In this document: piece after piece, positions 26,178 through 35,730 of the stretch
Numbering within the stretch: the stretch's first letter is position 1
Layout of the letters: each line of letters opens with the position of its first letter
Source: JAKVAV01 sp047632755
GTDB lineage: Bacteria > Bacteroidota > Bacteroidia > Flavobacteriales_D > Cryomorphaceae
NCBI GenBank assembly: GCA_047632755.1
Contig: JBLIDT010000002.1
Location: forward strand, 124,001-188,000
Direction: 5' to 3'
DNA: 64,000 nt
The notes under the pieces: generated by a model
The model's database searches: none
What the model was told of the DNA's origin: nothing
Seen by the model: the letters and a program-made list of their open reading frames with translations, nothing else
Made by a program: the position numbers and the translations under genes

Positions 26178-27086
26178 ATGAAAATTAGAACCTTCCCAAT
26201 CCTTATTGCACTGTTCTCCTTAACGCTGTGGTCATGTAATGATGGCGCCGTATCAGATGAGAGCATTACCAATGCTGAAATTTCTACTGAAGAAACGAAT
26301 AAAGTTTCTGAGGAGGCGACTACGAAAGTGAAAGAAATTCTTCACTCAGTGCCATCTCCGCTCGATATGGCAGCCATATTGAAAAAGTCCGGAGCTAGGT
26401 ATGACGCCAATTTCTTGAATAAGGTGAGAAACGTAAACGAATACTCTTCTGCTCGCCAACAAGCTTTAAACCTTGGCATTTACGGTGCTGATTTAAGCTA
26501 CGCCAGCATCTTCAATCAGAATCAAGAATCCATCCTCTACTTAAGTTGTACAAAGAAATTGGCAGACGGATTGGGTCTCAGTAAAGCATTCAATGATGAA
26601 GTGATAGAAAGAATGGAGATGAATGTCGACAACCGTGATTCACTCCTTACCATTATTTCGGATACGTATTACAATCTCGACTCTTACCTCAAGGAAAACG
26701 ACCGTGATCATATATCAGCTATGATTATAGCTGCTGGTTGGATTGAAGGACTCTACCTGGGAACGCAAATCGCAAACTCAAGCGAATTACCTTCTCCGAA
26801 GCTCATTGAACGTATTGCCGAGCAAAAGATATCTCTTAACAACTTAGTAGCTTTAGTAATGAGCTACAATGAATCAGGACGTCTGGATTTCATTCTCGAC
26901 GATTTACAGAAGATTGAAGATGCGTATGGCTCAATATCAATCAACGAAGCCAAGAACACGGTGAGCGAAGGTGAAGACGGTGTAACTCAAATCGGCGGTA
27001 AAACTGAAATTGTAATTTCTGATCAAGATTTAAAGACCCTTACCCAAGCCGTTTCTGAAATCCGTCAAGGATACGTACAACTATAA
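26178..27086 (+). CDS. Predicted lipoprotein, function unknown
   Basis: A 302-residue protein with a type II signal peptide whose lipobox is LTLWSC (Cys about residue 19). A Glu/Thr/Ser-rich linker follows, then a largely helical domain from about residue 60. Homologous-looking proteins are common and uncharacterised in Bacteroidota. No catalytic motif is seen. The start at 26178 is supported by the promoter element and by the signal peptide; the frame open from 26058 would put 40 residues before it. The next gene begins 25 nt after the stop, so the two are probably co-transcribed. Confidence 0.75.
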   Translation: MKIRTFPILIALFSLTLWSCNDGAVSDESITNAEISTEETNKVSEEATTKVKEILHSVPSPLDMAAILKKSGARYDANFLNKVRNVNEYSSARQQALNLGIYGADLSYASIFNQNQESILYLSCTKKLADGLGLSKAFNDEVIERMEMNVDNRDSLLTIISDTYYNLDSYLKENDRDHISAMIIAAGWIEGLYLGTQIANSSELPSPKLIERIAEQKISLNNLVALVMSYNESGRLDFILDDLQKIEDAYGSISINEAKNTVSEGEDGVTQIGGKTEIVISDQDLKTLTQAVSEIRQGYVQL

Positions 27087-27111
27087 TTAAGGAATTCTAT
27101 TCTCCCCGAAG

Positions 27112-27540
27112 ATGAAAAAGCTACTCATAATATTATTTGCAGCAGTGCAAACATCCCTAGCAATGGGACAGTGTCGAACATTTGTCAAAAACAACTGTGG
27201 CGATGCTCTGGAAGGGTTTATTCCAGGCGAAAGTTTCAATGCGGTTAAATTATTTCCAGGCGATGCCGCCGAAGTCGAAATGACTTTCTACAGCGAAGTG
27301 GACTATCGGCTGTTGGTTTGCAGTCACGAAGTGTTAGGTGATGTTAACTTTCAGCTCGTAGATAAAGATGGCGAAGTGATTTACGATAACGCTAACCGCG
27401 AGTACAGTGAATTTTTCGATTTTCGATTAGAAGGAACGCGGACTTTTGGCCTTAAAATAAAGGTCCCCGAACAAGATGATAGCTCCATCAACCCTCAAGG
27501 TTGTGTGGCCATCCTACTGGGACGAAAAATTAAAGATTAG
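27112..27540 (+). CDS. Small secreted protein, function unknown
   Basis: This 142-residue protein has a classical signal peptide (MKKLLIILFAAVQTSLAMG) and a predicted beta-rich mature part with four or five Cys (CRTF, NNCGD, VCSHE, QGCVA), which would be oxidised in the periplasm. I do not recognise the family. It is probably co-transcribed with the lipoprotein just upstream. Its stop overlaps the convergent protease stop by 4 nt. Confidence 0.7.
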   Translation: MKKLLIILFAAVQTSLAMGQCRTFVKNNCGDALEGFIPGESFNAVKLFPGDAAEVEMTFYSEVDYRLLVCSHEVLGDVNFQLVDKDGEVIYDNANREYSEFFDFRLEGTRTFGLKIKVPEQDDSSINPQGCVAILLGRKIKD

Positions 27541-29636
27541 TCGATTACCAGCTTCTTTGCTGAGGAACCATTCGATCCTCGAACTTCTACCAAGTAAATT
27601 CCCGAAGAAAGATTATTGAGTTCTATTCTATACTCGCGAACGGACTCTTTTGGAAAAATTTCTTGATGAATAATACGGCCCGACAGATCTCGAAGGAAAA
27701 TTGTCTTGGAATCAGACACATCATCTGGAAACTTCAACGTGACCATATTCGTGGCAGGATTTGGAAACATAGCAAATCGTGCCTCAGGAGCTGATTGAAA
27801 TGCAGTGTTCAAAGTCGTTCCATCGATTAAATTGATGTCGTCAATGTAAATAGTTCCGCCATTCGTTCCTCTAAACTCGAAGCGAAATCTGAATTCTTCA
27901 TTCTGAAATACAGGAACTATATTATCAATTTCAGCAGTCAGCCAATCCTCTTCGTTTGGGAGATATCCTTCAGGAAAAATTCCTTCGTTAGTATACGCAT
28001 CACCATCATCATAAACTCTGCGAAGACTCCAGAAATCTCCACAATTCTTGGAAATAAAAACCCACAGTTCTCCCTCACTAGTCGCTGACCCTCTAGCACC
28101 AGCTCGCTTAAATGAGAGTACAGGCAAATCACCTACATCACTCATTTGAAATGTCTTCGAAACGAAGGCCGACCTCGCTATAGTGGGATTCTCTGCTTCT
28201 GTGGCTCTAAATACTGCTGAGTGGGTATCGTCAAACCCTGCCTGGGTGCTAATTTCCCAATCATCATTATCAAACAAATTCTCTGTGTATAATGATCCGT
28301 CTTCTAAATCGGAAAAAGCCTCGATAGACTCGAAGCTTTGGCTATAGGGAAGACTCAGGAAAGCAGTATCCAGAACTTCTACAAACGCCTCTTTTACTTC
28401 GGTAAGTTGATTTCCGAAACTGTCAACCACAGCCAAACTAACAGTATAAAACCCTGGACTAGAATACAGCACATCTGGGCTTACAGTATTGGTTGTAGCG
28501 GGAAATCCACCTTCAAATATCCATAGCCTCTCGGCTATACCCGAATGAGATTGATCTTGGTAGTTTATTGTTTCACCTACACACACTGAGAAGTTGTCAG
28601 AAGAGAAATCTGCAACACACAATTGAGGCTCAAGTAAAACGCCCGTTGCCTCTAGGTTCTCTTCCGCCCACAAGTTATTTCGTTCAGCAATTGGGCTAGT
28701 CAATGAAGCGATCATTCGCATTTTCTGACCTTCAGTAAACATTTTTCCACAGTAGGAATATTCCATGAAGTTCTCCACATTATCCAAACTCCCACAAGAT
28801 TCGCCGTATACATTACAAGAAGTCCAACCTATTGTATTGGGGGTATCAGCTACGCCATCATCAGTATCGCAGTTTGTTTCAACGTCAGGTGCATTGGTAC
28901 TGCCCCAAAGGTGAGGCAAATCTATCCAGTGACCCACTTCATGAGAGAGGACATGTGAACGACCTAGAGTACTCTCTCCATTACTACCTACGTAATCGTA
29001 TCTAACAACTATACCGTCGTTGGTTTCCCCAAAATCTCCTGCTAAAGAACTCGGGTAGTAGGTATAGCCAGCGGCACCGCTGGCTATATTTTTACAAACC
29101 CATATATTCATGTACTTTGATCGATCCCATATTGGGCTTACCGTTTTGAGGTTTTCTCCTCCTGAGGTAGTCAAAATGCTCAAAGTTCTAACGACACCAT
29201 TGGTGCAATTTCCTTCTGGGTCAAGTTTCGCTAAGCGAAACTCCACTTCTACGTCTCCAATAATATCCACGAACGCCTCCTGAACGGTTTCAATTGCATT
29301 GCTATTCGCATTGAAATCATCCGTCATCACACGAATGGCGTCTTCAATTTGGGCAATTGAAATGTTCTCAGGGCCATAATTGTGAATGATGTGAAACACA
29401 ACGGGAATAATGTATGGATCTCCATCTTTTTGAAATCCTGTTCTCTCGAGTTCTTTCGCGCGTTTGAGAATTTGAGCCCCAAGAATTTCAGCAGCTTCCT
29501 TTAAAGCAGGATCGCTTTCAAAAAGCCTATCCTGCATTTCATAGGTATGGCACTTTACAATATTCTCTTGCGTGTTTTGAGCAAATAACACTACGGGAGC
29601 AATAGTGGCCAGACAGGCCAGAAAAATCTTCTTCAT
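27537..29636 (-). CDS. Secreted M43 (pappalysin-like) metalloprotease with T9SS sorting domain
   Basis: A 699-residue exported zinc protease. Residues 1-19 are a signal peptide ending in LFAQ. The catalytic domain carries the extended metzincin motif HEVGHWIDLPHLWG from residue 232, followed by the CGSLDNVENFMEYSYC Met-turn region with a Met below the zinc. A PKD domain (about 340-420) and an adhesion-type beta domain follow. The C-terminal 70-80 residues are a type A T9SS sorting domain (ARFAMFPNPATNMVTL ... SSGIYLVEVRG). It is probably released or attached at the cell surface to degrade proteins. It is a tandem paralogue of the next gene and follows it by 42 nt. Confidence 0.93.
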   Translation of the reverse strand: MKKIFLACLATIAPVVLFAQNTQENIVKCHTYEMQDRLFESDPALKEAAEILGAQILKRAKELERTGFQKDGDPYIIPVVFHIIHNYGPENISIAQIEDAIRVMTDDFNANSNAIETVQEAFVDIIGDVEVEFRLAKLDPEGNCTNGVVRTLSILTTSGGENLKTVSPIWDRSKYMNIWVCKNIASGAAGYTYYPSSLAGDFGETNDGIVVRYDYVGSNGESTLGRSHVLSHEVGHWIDLPHLWGSTNAPDVETNCDTDDGVADTPNTIGWTSCNVYGESCGSLDNVENFMEYSYCGKMFTEGQKMRMIASLTSPIAERNNLWAEENLEATGVLLEPQLCVADFSSDNFSVCVGETINYQDQSHSGIAERLWIFEGGFPATTNTVSPDVLYSSPGFYTVSLAVVDSFGNQLTEVKEAFVEVLDTAFLSLPYSQSFESIEAFSDLEDGSLYTENLFDNDDWEISTQAGFDDTHSAVFRATEAENPTIARSAFVSKTFQMSDVGDLPVLSFKRAGARGSATSEGELWVFISKNCGDFWSLRRVYDDGDAYTNEGIFPEGYLPNEEDWLTAEIDNIVPVFQNEEFRFRFEFRGTNGGTIYIDDINLIDGTTLNTAFQSAPEARFAMFPNPATNMVTLKFPDDVSDSKTIFLRDLSGRIIHQEIFPKESVREYRIELNNLSSGIYLVEVRGSNGSSAKKLVID

Positions 29637-29678
29637 TAGGCTTTAATTTGAACAGAAAGGTGGTGGTAACCTTTCTGT

Positions 29679-31817
29679 CTATTTAACAATAAGCTTCCTC
29701 ACTGCAATTCCCTCTTCACCGGTCAATCTAACAAAATACATCCCGGGTGTCAAGGATGCATCAAGTTGAATTTGCAAGCTCTGGTTTCCTGAGGTCATTA
29801 CACCTGCAAAAGGAGACTGCACAACACGGCCAGATGCATCAACAACATCAATTTTTATGTTTTGGTTTTCAGATAAGGCCAGTCGAAGTCTTACGTTATC
29901 AGTCGCGGGGTTCGGGAAAAGAGTGATCTCCTTAACCACGTCGTTATTGTCTACACTCAGGGTATTGGGGTCGTAGATGTTAATGTCATCAATAAAAATA
30001 TTGTTTCCATTCACACTCGTGAATTCAAATCTTATTCGAAATTCTGTCGTTAGGAAAATGGAACTGATGTTATCAATTATTACTTCTTCCCAGTCACTAT
30101 CAGAGTCAGGAGAAAACTGACCGCTGACGTTTCCGATGACTGTTGGCAGCTCGTCTATATCTCTGGTTTCTCGTAAATTCCAATTTTCCCCACAATTTCT
30201 AGAGATTCTTACTCGAAGGAGGTCATCCGAACTGGCATTTCTACGAGCATGAGCGTACTTGAATGAAAGCACTGCATTATCCTCTAGTCCTGAAAGGTCA
30301 AACGTGGGACTTTCTAGCGTTTCTAATTGGAAATCAGCATTGTTTCTTCCTCGAACGTATACGGATTGGGAGCCAGTAAGCGAAGCTTGATCTGTCAATT
30401 CCCAGCGTATAGTCGACCCGTCAGGGTTCACAGAAGTCCATTCATTATTTTCTTCAATATCTGCAATATTCTCAAAGCCTTCTTCAAACGGAAGCGCATA
30501 CTGTGCCTCACCCAAAACGGTTACCAAATCTTCTTTTAGAACTGTTTCTTCACCTTCAGCATTGCTCACAGTTAGGGATACTGAATAAACGCCTGGTGTG
30601 TCATAAACTACGGTAGGATTATCTTCATTAGAGGTCGCGGGGGTTCCTCCTTCAAACGTCCATTCTCTGTCTTCAACCCCGTTGTAAGAAATGTCGTCGA
30701 AAACGATTTCCTGACCCATACAGATCTTTGGATCTCTGTTCGTCGCAAATTCCGCAAAACAAATCTCATCTGGATCAAGGACACCCGTTTCATTCAAATT
30801 CGCAGGCGTGTAAAGCTGATTTCTTTGAGCAATACTGCTATTCATCGCCGCTCTCATTCTATTTGATTGCCCTTCAGTAAACATTCTAAAACAAAAGGAA
30901 TAATCCATGAAATTCTGAACGTTGTCTAGAGACCCACAAGTGGAACCATCCAGATCACAGACGCTGGGCCAACCAATTGTATTGGGTGTATCAGAAACAA
31001 AATCACTACTGTTACCACCACTGCAATTTGAAGTAGATCCAGCGTTTCCTAAACCCCAAATGTGCTCCAGATTCACCCAATGTCCTACTTCGTGACTAAG
31101 TGTGTGCCTTCGCGCTGTTGAGGAAGTTCCTATACTCCCAACTTGGTCTGAACGCATTACAATACCATCATAATCCTGGCCAAATGAACCGTTCACAGTA
31201 CTCGGAATAAAAGTATAACCGAGGGTGGTACCTCCTGCTCCCGACTCTCCAATCTGTCTGCATGTCCATATATTGAGATAGCTGGCTCTGTCCCATATCC
31301 CTGTGGCGTCTTTCATCTCATTGAAACCTTCATTGGTGGTTTCAGAAAGCAACCGAGTAATACCATTGGTGCAGTTACCGTTGGGATCTATCTTGGCCAA
31401 TCTAAACTCGAACTCAACATTTCCGATAATATCAACGAATTCGTCCACTACTTGGCCTATATCACTATTGGCAGCATTAAAGTCTTCATTAAGTGCAACG
31501 ATAGCACTGTGCACTTGCTCATCAGAGATGTTCTCGCTACCGCCTTGGTGCACGACGTGAAAAACAACTGGAATAATGAGTATTTCATCTTCAGTACCCT
31601 TGGCAGCTATGAACGCTTGAGTTTCCGCCTCGAGCTGTTTGCGAGCTTCTTTGGCAATTGCTCTTTGTTCGGGATATTTTTGAAAGAATGCTTCGGTGGC
31701 TTCGTGCTGCCCGCAATTCATTTGATCAGGATGAACAGACTCATTTACTTGAGCAAAAAGTGAAGTAGAACTGAACGCAACAGCAGCGATCAAAAGAATT
31801 TGTTGAACTCTTCTCAT
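29679..31817 (-). CDS. Secreted M43 (pappalysin-like) metalloprotease with T9SS sorting domain, paralogue
   Basis: A 712-residue protein with the same architecture as its neighbour: signal peptide ending LFAQ, M43 domain with HEVGHWVNLEHIWG from residue 242 and the NFMDYSFC Met-turn, a PKD domain (GGTPATSNEDNPTVVYDTPG), a jelly-roll-like domain and a C-terminal T9SS sorting domain (TLFPNPATDNVRL). Clear similarity along the whole length points to a tandem duplication followed by divergence. It is the first gene of the pair. TATCTTCG at 31851-31858 on the minus strand is a one-mismatch -7 candidate. Confidence 0.93.
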   Translation of the reverse strand: MRRVQQILLIAAVAFSSTSLFAQVNESVHPDQMNCGQHEATEAFFQKYPEQRAIAKEARKQLEAETQAFIAAKGTEDEILIIPVVFHVVHQGGSENISDEQVHSAIVALNEDFNAANSDIGQVVDEFVDIIGNVEFEFRLAKIDPNGNCTNGITRLLSETTNEGFNEMKDATGIWDRASYLNIWTCRQIGESGAGGTTLGYTFIPSTVNGSFGQDYDGIVMRSDQVGSIGTSSTARRHTLSHEVGHWVNLEHIWGLGNAGSTSNCSGGNSSDFVSDTPNTIGWPSVCDLDGSTCGSLDNVQNFMDYSFCFRMFTEGQSNRMRAAMNSSIAQRNQLYTPANLNETGVLDPDEICFAEFATNRDPKICMGQEIVFDDISYNGVEDREWTFEGGTPATSNEDNPTVVYDTPGVYSVSLTVSNAEGEETVLKEDLVTVLGEAQYALPFEEGFENIADIEENNEWTSVNPDGSTIRWELTDQASLTGSQSVYVRGRNNADFQLETLESPTFDLSGLEDNAVLSFKYAHARRNASSDDLLRVRISRNCGENWNLRETRDIDELPTVIGNVSGQFSPDSDSDWEEVIIDNISSIFLTTEFRIRFEFTSVNGNNIFIDDINIYDPNTLSVDNNDVVKEITLFPNPATDNVRLRLALSENQNIKIDVVDASGRVVQSPFAGVMTSGNQSLQIQLDASLTPGMYFVRLTGEEGIAVRKLIVK

Positions 31818-31977
31818 GGTGGGTTTTTACAGTAATTTTTTTTAGCAAGCCGAAGATACGTATAACTAGAGGCCCGTGCATCGCCAACTCAACAATGAGG
31901 TTGGACAGTTATTATACATGAGAAATAGGCTATACCCTAATTCTAAAGATAAGCACAGGATTTATACTCTTGGAAAC

Positions 31978-33132
31978 CTAAGCTAGAGCCTGCTCCAAAT
32001 CAGCAATGAGATCTTCTATGTCTTCAACCCCTACACTCAGTCGAATTAAAGAGTCAACAACCCCTGACTGTTTTCTTTTGTTTTCAGGAATAGACGCATG
32101 AGTCATAGTGGCAGGGTGACCAATCAAGCTTTCAACCCCACCAAGCGATTCAGCCAGGGAGAAAACCTTGCACTTTGCGAGTATTTCGTGAGCAGCTTTT
32201 ACCGTGTCCTTTTTTAAAGTGAACGAAACCATCCCGCTGAAGCCACGCATTTGTTTCTTGGCAATTTTATGACCTGGATGAGACTCCAAACCTGGATAGT
32301 ATAACTTATCGATTGCAGGATGATCACTCAGGAATTTTGCCACCGCCATTGCATTTTCGCAATGGCGCTGCATTCGAAGATGCAATGTCTTTACTCCTCT
32401 CAGCACCAAAAAGGCATCTTGTGGACCACAAATAGCTCCTGAAGAGTTTTGAATCCGGTAGATCTCCGAAGCAATCTCCTCATCATTTGTTGCTAATGCA
32501 CCCATCACTACATCGCTGTGGCCTCCCAAATATTTAGTAACTGAATGCATCACCACGTGAGCTCCCAAATCAAGGGGTGTTTGAAGATAAGGAGTCGAAA
32601 AAGTATTGTCAACTACTACCATTGCGTTAGAATCTTTTACCGCGTCAGCGATAGCCTGAATATCTACGATAGAGAGCATCGGGTTGGTCGGTGTTTCGAT
32701 CCAAACCATCTTTGTATTGGCATTTACGGCAGCTGCCACGTTTGCCGGGTCATCCATCGATACGTGGTGAAATTTGATCCCATACTTTGCGAATATGGTA
32801 CTGAACAATCGATATGTTCCTCCATAAAGATCGTTGGTGCTAATTACCTCATCACCTGGGTTGAGCATCTTGAGAACACAATCAATGGCCGCCAGACCGC
32901 TTCCAAAACAAGCTCCGAACTTGGCATTCTCCAAAGCAGCCAAACTACATTCCAAAGCTGCACGAGTAGGGTTCTTGGATCTTGAGTACTCATAGCCCTT
33001 GTGCACCCCAACTTGATCCTGAACATAAGTAGAGGTTTGGAAAATGGGGGTCATGATAGCTCCTGTAGATGGGTCTGGTTCAACACCAGCATGAATGGCT
33101 TTGGTGGCAAATTTCATAGTTGCTTTTTCCAT
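31978..33132 (-). CDS. Cystathionine gamma-lyase/synthase family PLP enzyme
   Basis: A 384-residue fold-type I PLP enzyme of the Cys/Met metabolism family. The PLP lysine is K200 in HSVTKYLGGHSD, and the cofactor-binding YSRSKNPT and GSGLAAI segments are intact. Members include cystathionine gamma-synthase (MetB), gamma-lyase and related enzymes, and sequence reading alone does not decide between them. It is monocistronic. A second ATG at 33117 (MKFATKAIHAG) is equally plausible as the start. TGCCTTTG at 33147-33154 is a one-mismatch -7 candidate. A 160-bp gap with no clear signals separates it from the protease gene. Confidence 0.88.
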   Translation of the reverse strand: MEKATMKFATKAIHAGVEPDPSTGAIMTPIFQTSTYVQDQVGVHKGYEYSRSKNPTRAALECSLAALENAKFGACFGSGLAAIDCVLKMLNPGDEVISTNDLYGGTYRLFSTIFAKYGIKFHHVSMDDPANVAAAVNANTKMVWIETPTNPMLSIVDIQAIADAVKDSNAMVVVDNTFSTPYLQTPLDLGAHVVMHSVTKYLGGHSDVVMGALATNDEEIASEIYRIQNSSGAICGPQDAFLVLRGVKTLHLRMQRHCENAMAVAKFLSDHPAIDKLYYPGLESHPGHKIAKKQMRGFSGMVSFTLKKDTVKAAHEILAKCKVFSLAESLGGVESLIGHPATMTHASIPENKRKQSGVVDSLIRLSVGVEDIEDLIADLEQALA

Positions 33133-33165
33133 TTAAATGAAGAATTCAAAGGCACTAACTCCATT

Positions 33166-34392
33166 CTATTTCTTTTTTTTCGGTGATGTGGCGCGCAACC
33201 ATCGGGGCAGAATAATGGCTCCGATAAACAGGTAAGGATAGTACGAAATGAGCCTCCAAAGCAGCGCTAAAGCACCCACAAGTCCCAAAGGAATAAATTC
33301 TTTTAAAAATCCTGAAAAGGCGAATTCAGCAACCCCCGAACTTCCTGGTGTCGGACTGATCAACATAATTACCCACATTACCAGCTGGCGCGCATAAATC
33401 AGAACCTGATCTGAAAATCCATGGAGAAGCGTATTGTCGGCAGCAGCAAAAGCCAAAATCAAAAAATTGACGACGATGTATCGGGAAGTCCAAGAAACAT
33501 AGGTCGCTCCGAAAGCCTTGAACCAATAATTCAATGGCTTCCCTTTTAGCTCTTCGCTCGTTGTAATAATATCGTCTCCGATATTGATCACGTTATACCG
33601 CCATCTTCTGAGTATAGGCAATCTGAATATTTGAAGTAGCAAGTATTTGAAACCCCGAGGTAAAGTAAAAACAGCAAGAAGGATTGAGGTCGTTAATACG
33701 ACGATGAAACCATAGCCAATCCAAAAAATCCCTTGAGTGCCGAAGGTGGCGCCGAAAAGGGTTTTTTGCATGCTAACTGGAAAGAGGTCTTCTGAACCAA
33801 TTGCGACCAGGACTAGGATTACAGTCAAAATATAAAACAGCTCATCGAGCAGCGCCGACACCAATACGATCGCGGTGCTTTTCCCAAGTTTGATTCCTTC
33901 ACGATGGACAATAAACATGGCAACACCACTACCACCAACGATACTCGGGGTAAGAGCTGAGGCAAACTCCCAGAGCATGATCACTCTAAAACTTTGAAGC
34001 CAAGACAGCACATTGTCGGTCAATACCCGAATGCGGTACATATAGGCCAAATCGCGAAGGGCCATTGCTAGCAAGGCCATGAGAATCCAAAAGGTACTTG
34101 CCCACGTCCACTGAATATCTCTTAGCGTATCTCTATAGGTGCGCAAATTGTATTCTCCTCCACAATCGCCAACGAATTCAAAATCCTCATCGTTGCTAAA
34201 ATCGGGTGTCCCATTTTCGCTGGAACCTACCCATGTGTATTCTCCGCAATCACTGCCGATGACTTCTTCGAAACGAGTGTCGGTAAGATTGAAATAAAGT
34301 AGAAGAAAGGCCACGCTTAAACCCAAAAAAACAGGAAGAATAATCTTCCTCCCACTCAACTTCTCTACTATGTCATTTTCTTTTGGGAGCAA
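33166..34392 (-). CDS. YbhN/MprF-type membrane flippase-like protein
   Basis: A multi-pass membrane protein of the lysylphosphatidylglycerol synthase transmembrane family (UPF0104/YbhN), about 408 residues with seven or eight helices. The typical SPTPGSSGVAEFAF motif lies near the C-terminus. MprF-type membrane domains flip lipids, but no aminoacyltransferase domain is present here. Between TM1 and TM2 is a loop of about 60 residues with two Cys (GSDCGEYTW, VGDCGGEY). No ATG start is available downstream of the promoter; the TTG at 34392 is chosen, with TTG at 34359 as the alternative. The frame is open to 34512, but that would overlap the divergent ArsC-like gene and precede the promoter. 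Confidence 0.8.
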   Translation of the reverse strand: MLPKENDIVEKLSGRKIILPVFLGLSVAFLLLYFNLTDTRFEEVIGSDCGEYTWVGSSENGTPDFSNDEDFEFVGDCGGEYNLRTYRDTLRDIQWTWASTFWILMALLAMALRDLAYMYRIRVLTDNVLSWLQSFRVIMLWEFASALTPSIVGGSGVAMFIVHREGIKLGKSTAIVLVSALLDELFYILTVILVLVAIGSEDLFPVSMQKTLFGATFGTQGIFWIGYGFIVVLTTSILLAVFTLPRGFKYLLLQIFRLPILRRWRYNVINIGDDIITTSEELKGKPLNYWFKAFGATYVSWTSRYIVVNFLILAFAAADNTLLHGFSDQVLIYARQLVMWVIMLISPTPGSSGVAEFAFSGFLKEFIPLGLVGALALLWRLISYYPYLFIGAIILPRWLRATSPKKKK

Positions 34393-34441
34393 GTATCTTT
34401 GAGGCTTATTGTCGCGATTTATTTGAAGTGATCGATAATTA

Positions 34442-34449
34442 CAAAAATA
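34442..34449 (-). promoter_or_regulatory. -7 promoter element of the flippase-like gene
   Basis: TATTTTTG on the minus strand, exact TAnnTTTG match. It is 49 nt before the proposed TTG start and shows that the open frame reaching 34512 is too long. Confidence 0.55.
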
Positions 34450-34470
34450 ACTCAAAGAAGCCCGTAAACC

Positions 34471-34818
34471 ATGAAGAAGTTCTTTTATCTCGAAACCTGT
34501 AATACGTGCCAACGCATCATGAAAGAACTAAATCTGGGTCATGAAATAGAATTGAGAGAAATCAAATCTGAGACCTTGAATGAAGAAGAAGTGGATCGTT
34601 TAGGGAAAAAAGCGGGTTCATACGAAGCCATTTTCAGCAAGCGGGCTCGAAAATACCGCGAACTAGGACTAAACGAGAAAACGCTAACCGAACAAGATTT
34701 TAGAAAGTACCTATTGACCGATTATACTTTCTTAAAAAGGCCCGTTTTCGAAACTTCGGAAGAGGCAATAGCTGGCAATGCGAAGAAACAAGTCGAGGCA
34801 ATGAAGGCATTGGCCTGA
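34471..34818 (+). CDS. ArsC/Spx family protein
   Basis: This 115-residue thioredoxin-fold protein belongs to the ArsC/YffB/Spx group. It has C10-N-T-C13 near the N-terminus and the RPVFET segment that holds the conserved Arg. True thioredoxin-linked arsenate reductases and transcription-binding Spx proteins share this fold, and no ars genes lie nearby, so an arsenate role is not supported. It starts 22 nt upstream of the divergent flippase promoter element and is followed at once by yicC, which has its own promoter. Confidence 0.82.
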   Translation: MKKFFYLETCNTCQRIMKELNLGHEIELREIKSETLNEEEVDRLGKKAGSYEAIFSKRARKYRELGLNEKTLTEQDFRKYLLTDYTFLKRPVFETSEEAIAGNAKKQVEAMKALA

Positions 34819-34829
34819 TTGGAATTGGT

Positions 34830-34837
34830 TACATTTG
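34830..34837 (+). promoter_or_regulatory. -7 promoter element of yicC-gmk-nadD
   Basis: TACATTTG, exact TAnnTTTG match, 17 nt before the ATG at 34855. Confidence 0.65.
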
Positions 34838-34854
34838 CCCATCTAAGTTATTCT

Positions 34855-35730
34855 ATGCTTCAATCGATGACGGGCTTTGGTAAGTCCTCTGCCCAATTTG
34901 CCGACAAAAAAATTACCGTAGAGATCAAATCGCTTAACAGCAAACAATTCGATCTCTCGATGAAAATGCCTTCGCTATACCGCGAGAAAGAGCTCATCAT
35001 CCGATCGATGGTTTCAAAAGTTCTCGGTAGAGGAAAAGTGGATTTATCCATCTACACAGAATCACCCGAAGGAGACCGAAACGTAACCATCAACCACAAG
35101 CTGGCTCAATTGTATCTCGAACAAATCAGAGATCTGGGAATGAAATCGGGTTTGAAAGAACCTGATGGCCTACTCACCTCAATTCTCGGTTTCCCAGAAG
35201 TTTTAAAAACTGAAAGGCCAGAACTGGGCAATGGAGAATGGAATGTGGTAGAAGAAGCTGTAGAGAATGCTGCAGCAGCTCTGAACGACTTTAGACTGAG
35301 TGAAGGAAAGAGATTGGAAGAAGATATCGTTCAGCGTGTCAACAAAATCGAAGGCCTAACATTAGACCTAGAGCCCCATCTTGAAGAACGAATAAAAGAA
35401 GTGCGCCAACGCATTCAAAACAACATTGCCGAGCTCATCCAAAAAGAGCAAGCCGATCAGAACAGGCTAGAGCAAGAAATCGTTTACTATCTCGAAAAAC
35501 TCGACATAACCGAAGAAGAGATTCGTCTGAAAAGCCATTGCAAATACTTTTTGGAAACACTCCATTCATCGGCTGATGCTGGAAAAAAACTCGGTTTCAT
35601 TTCCCAAGAAATGGGTAGAGAAATTAATACAATGGGCTCGAAAGCCAATCATGTACCGATTCAGCAAATAGTGGTACAAATGAAGGACGAGCTAGAGAAA
35701 ATTAAGGAGCAATTGCTCAATATCAGATAA
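34855..35730 (+). CDS. YicC/YloC family endoribonuclease
   Basis: The 291-residue protein begins with the family signature MLQSMTGFGKS and ends with the DUF1732 region (GKKLGFISQEMGREINTMGSKAN). YicC proteins are metal-dependent endoribonucleases that act on RNA and small RNAs in the cytoplasm. The ATG at 34855 is chosen because it gives the standard N-terminus and lies just after the promoter; the frame from 34819 is too long. The stop shares one base with the gmk start (TAATG), a gene order (yicC-gmk) conserved widely in bacteria. Confidence 0.92.
   Translation: MLQSMTGFGKSSAQFADKKITVEIKSLNSKQFDLSMKMPSLYREKELIIRSMVSKVLGRGKVDLSIYTESPEGDRNVTINHKLAQLYLEQIRDLGMKSGLKEPDGLLTSILGFPEVLKTERPELGNGEWNVVEEAVENAAAALNDFRLSEGKRLEEDIVQRVNKIEGLTLDLEPHLEERIKEVRQRIQNNIAELIQKEQADQNRLEQEIVYYLEKLDITEEEIRLKSHCKYFLETLHSSADAGKKLGFISQEMGREINTMGSKANHVPIQQIVVQMKDELEKIKEQLLNIR

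Noticed and set aside
31818..31977. Terminator for the cystathionine enzyme gene in the gap before the protease genes
   Set aside because: The CCAAC...TTGG-type hairpin near 31888-31908 is imperfect and has no T-tract on either strand.
34471..34818. Arsenic resistance gene
   Set aside because: The ArsC-like protein stands alone without arsB, arsR or acr genes, and its fold is shared with Spx-type proteins.
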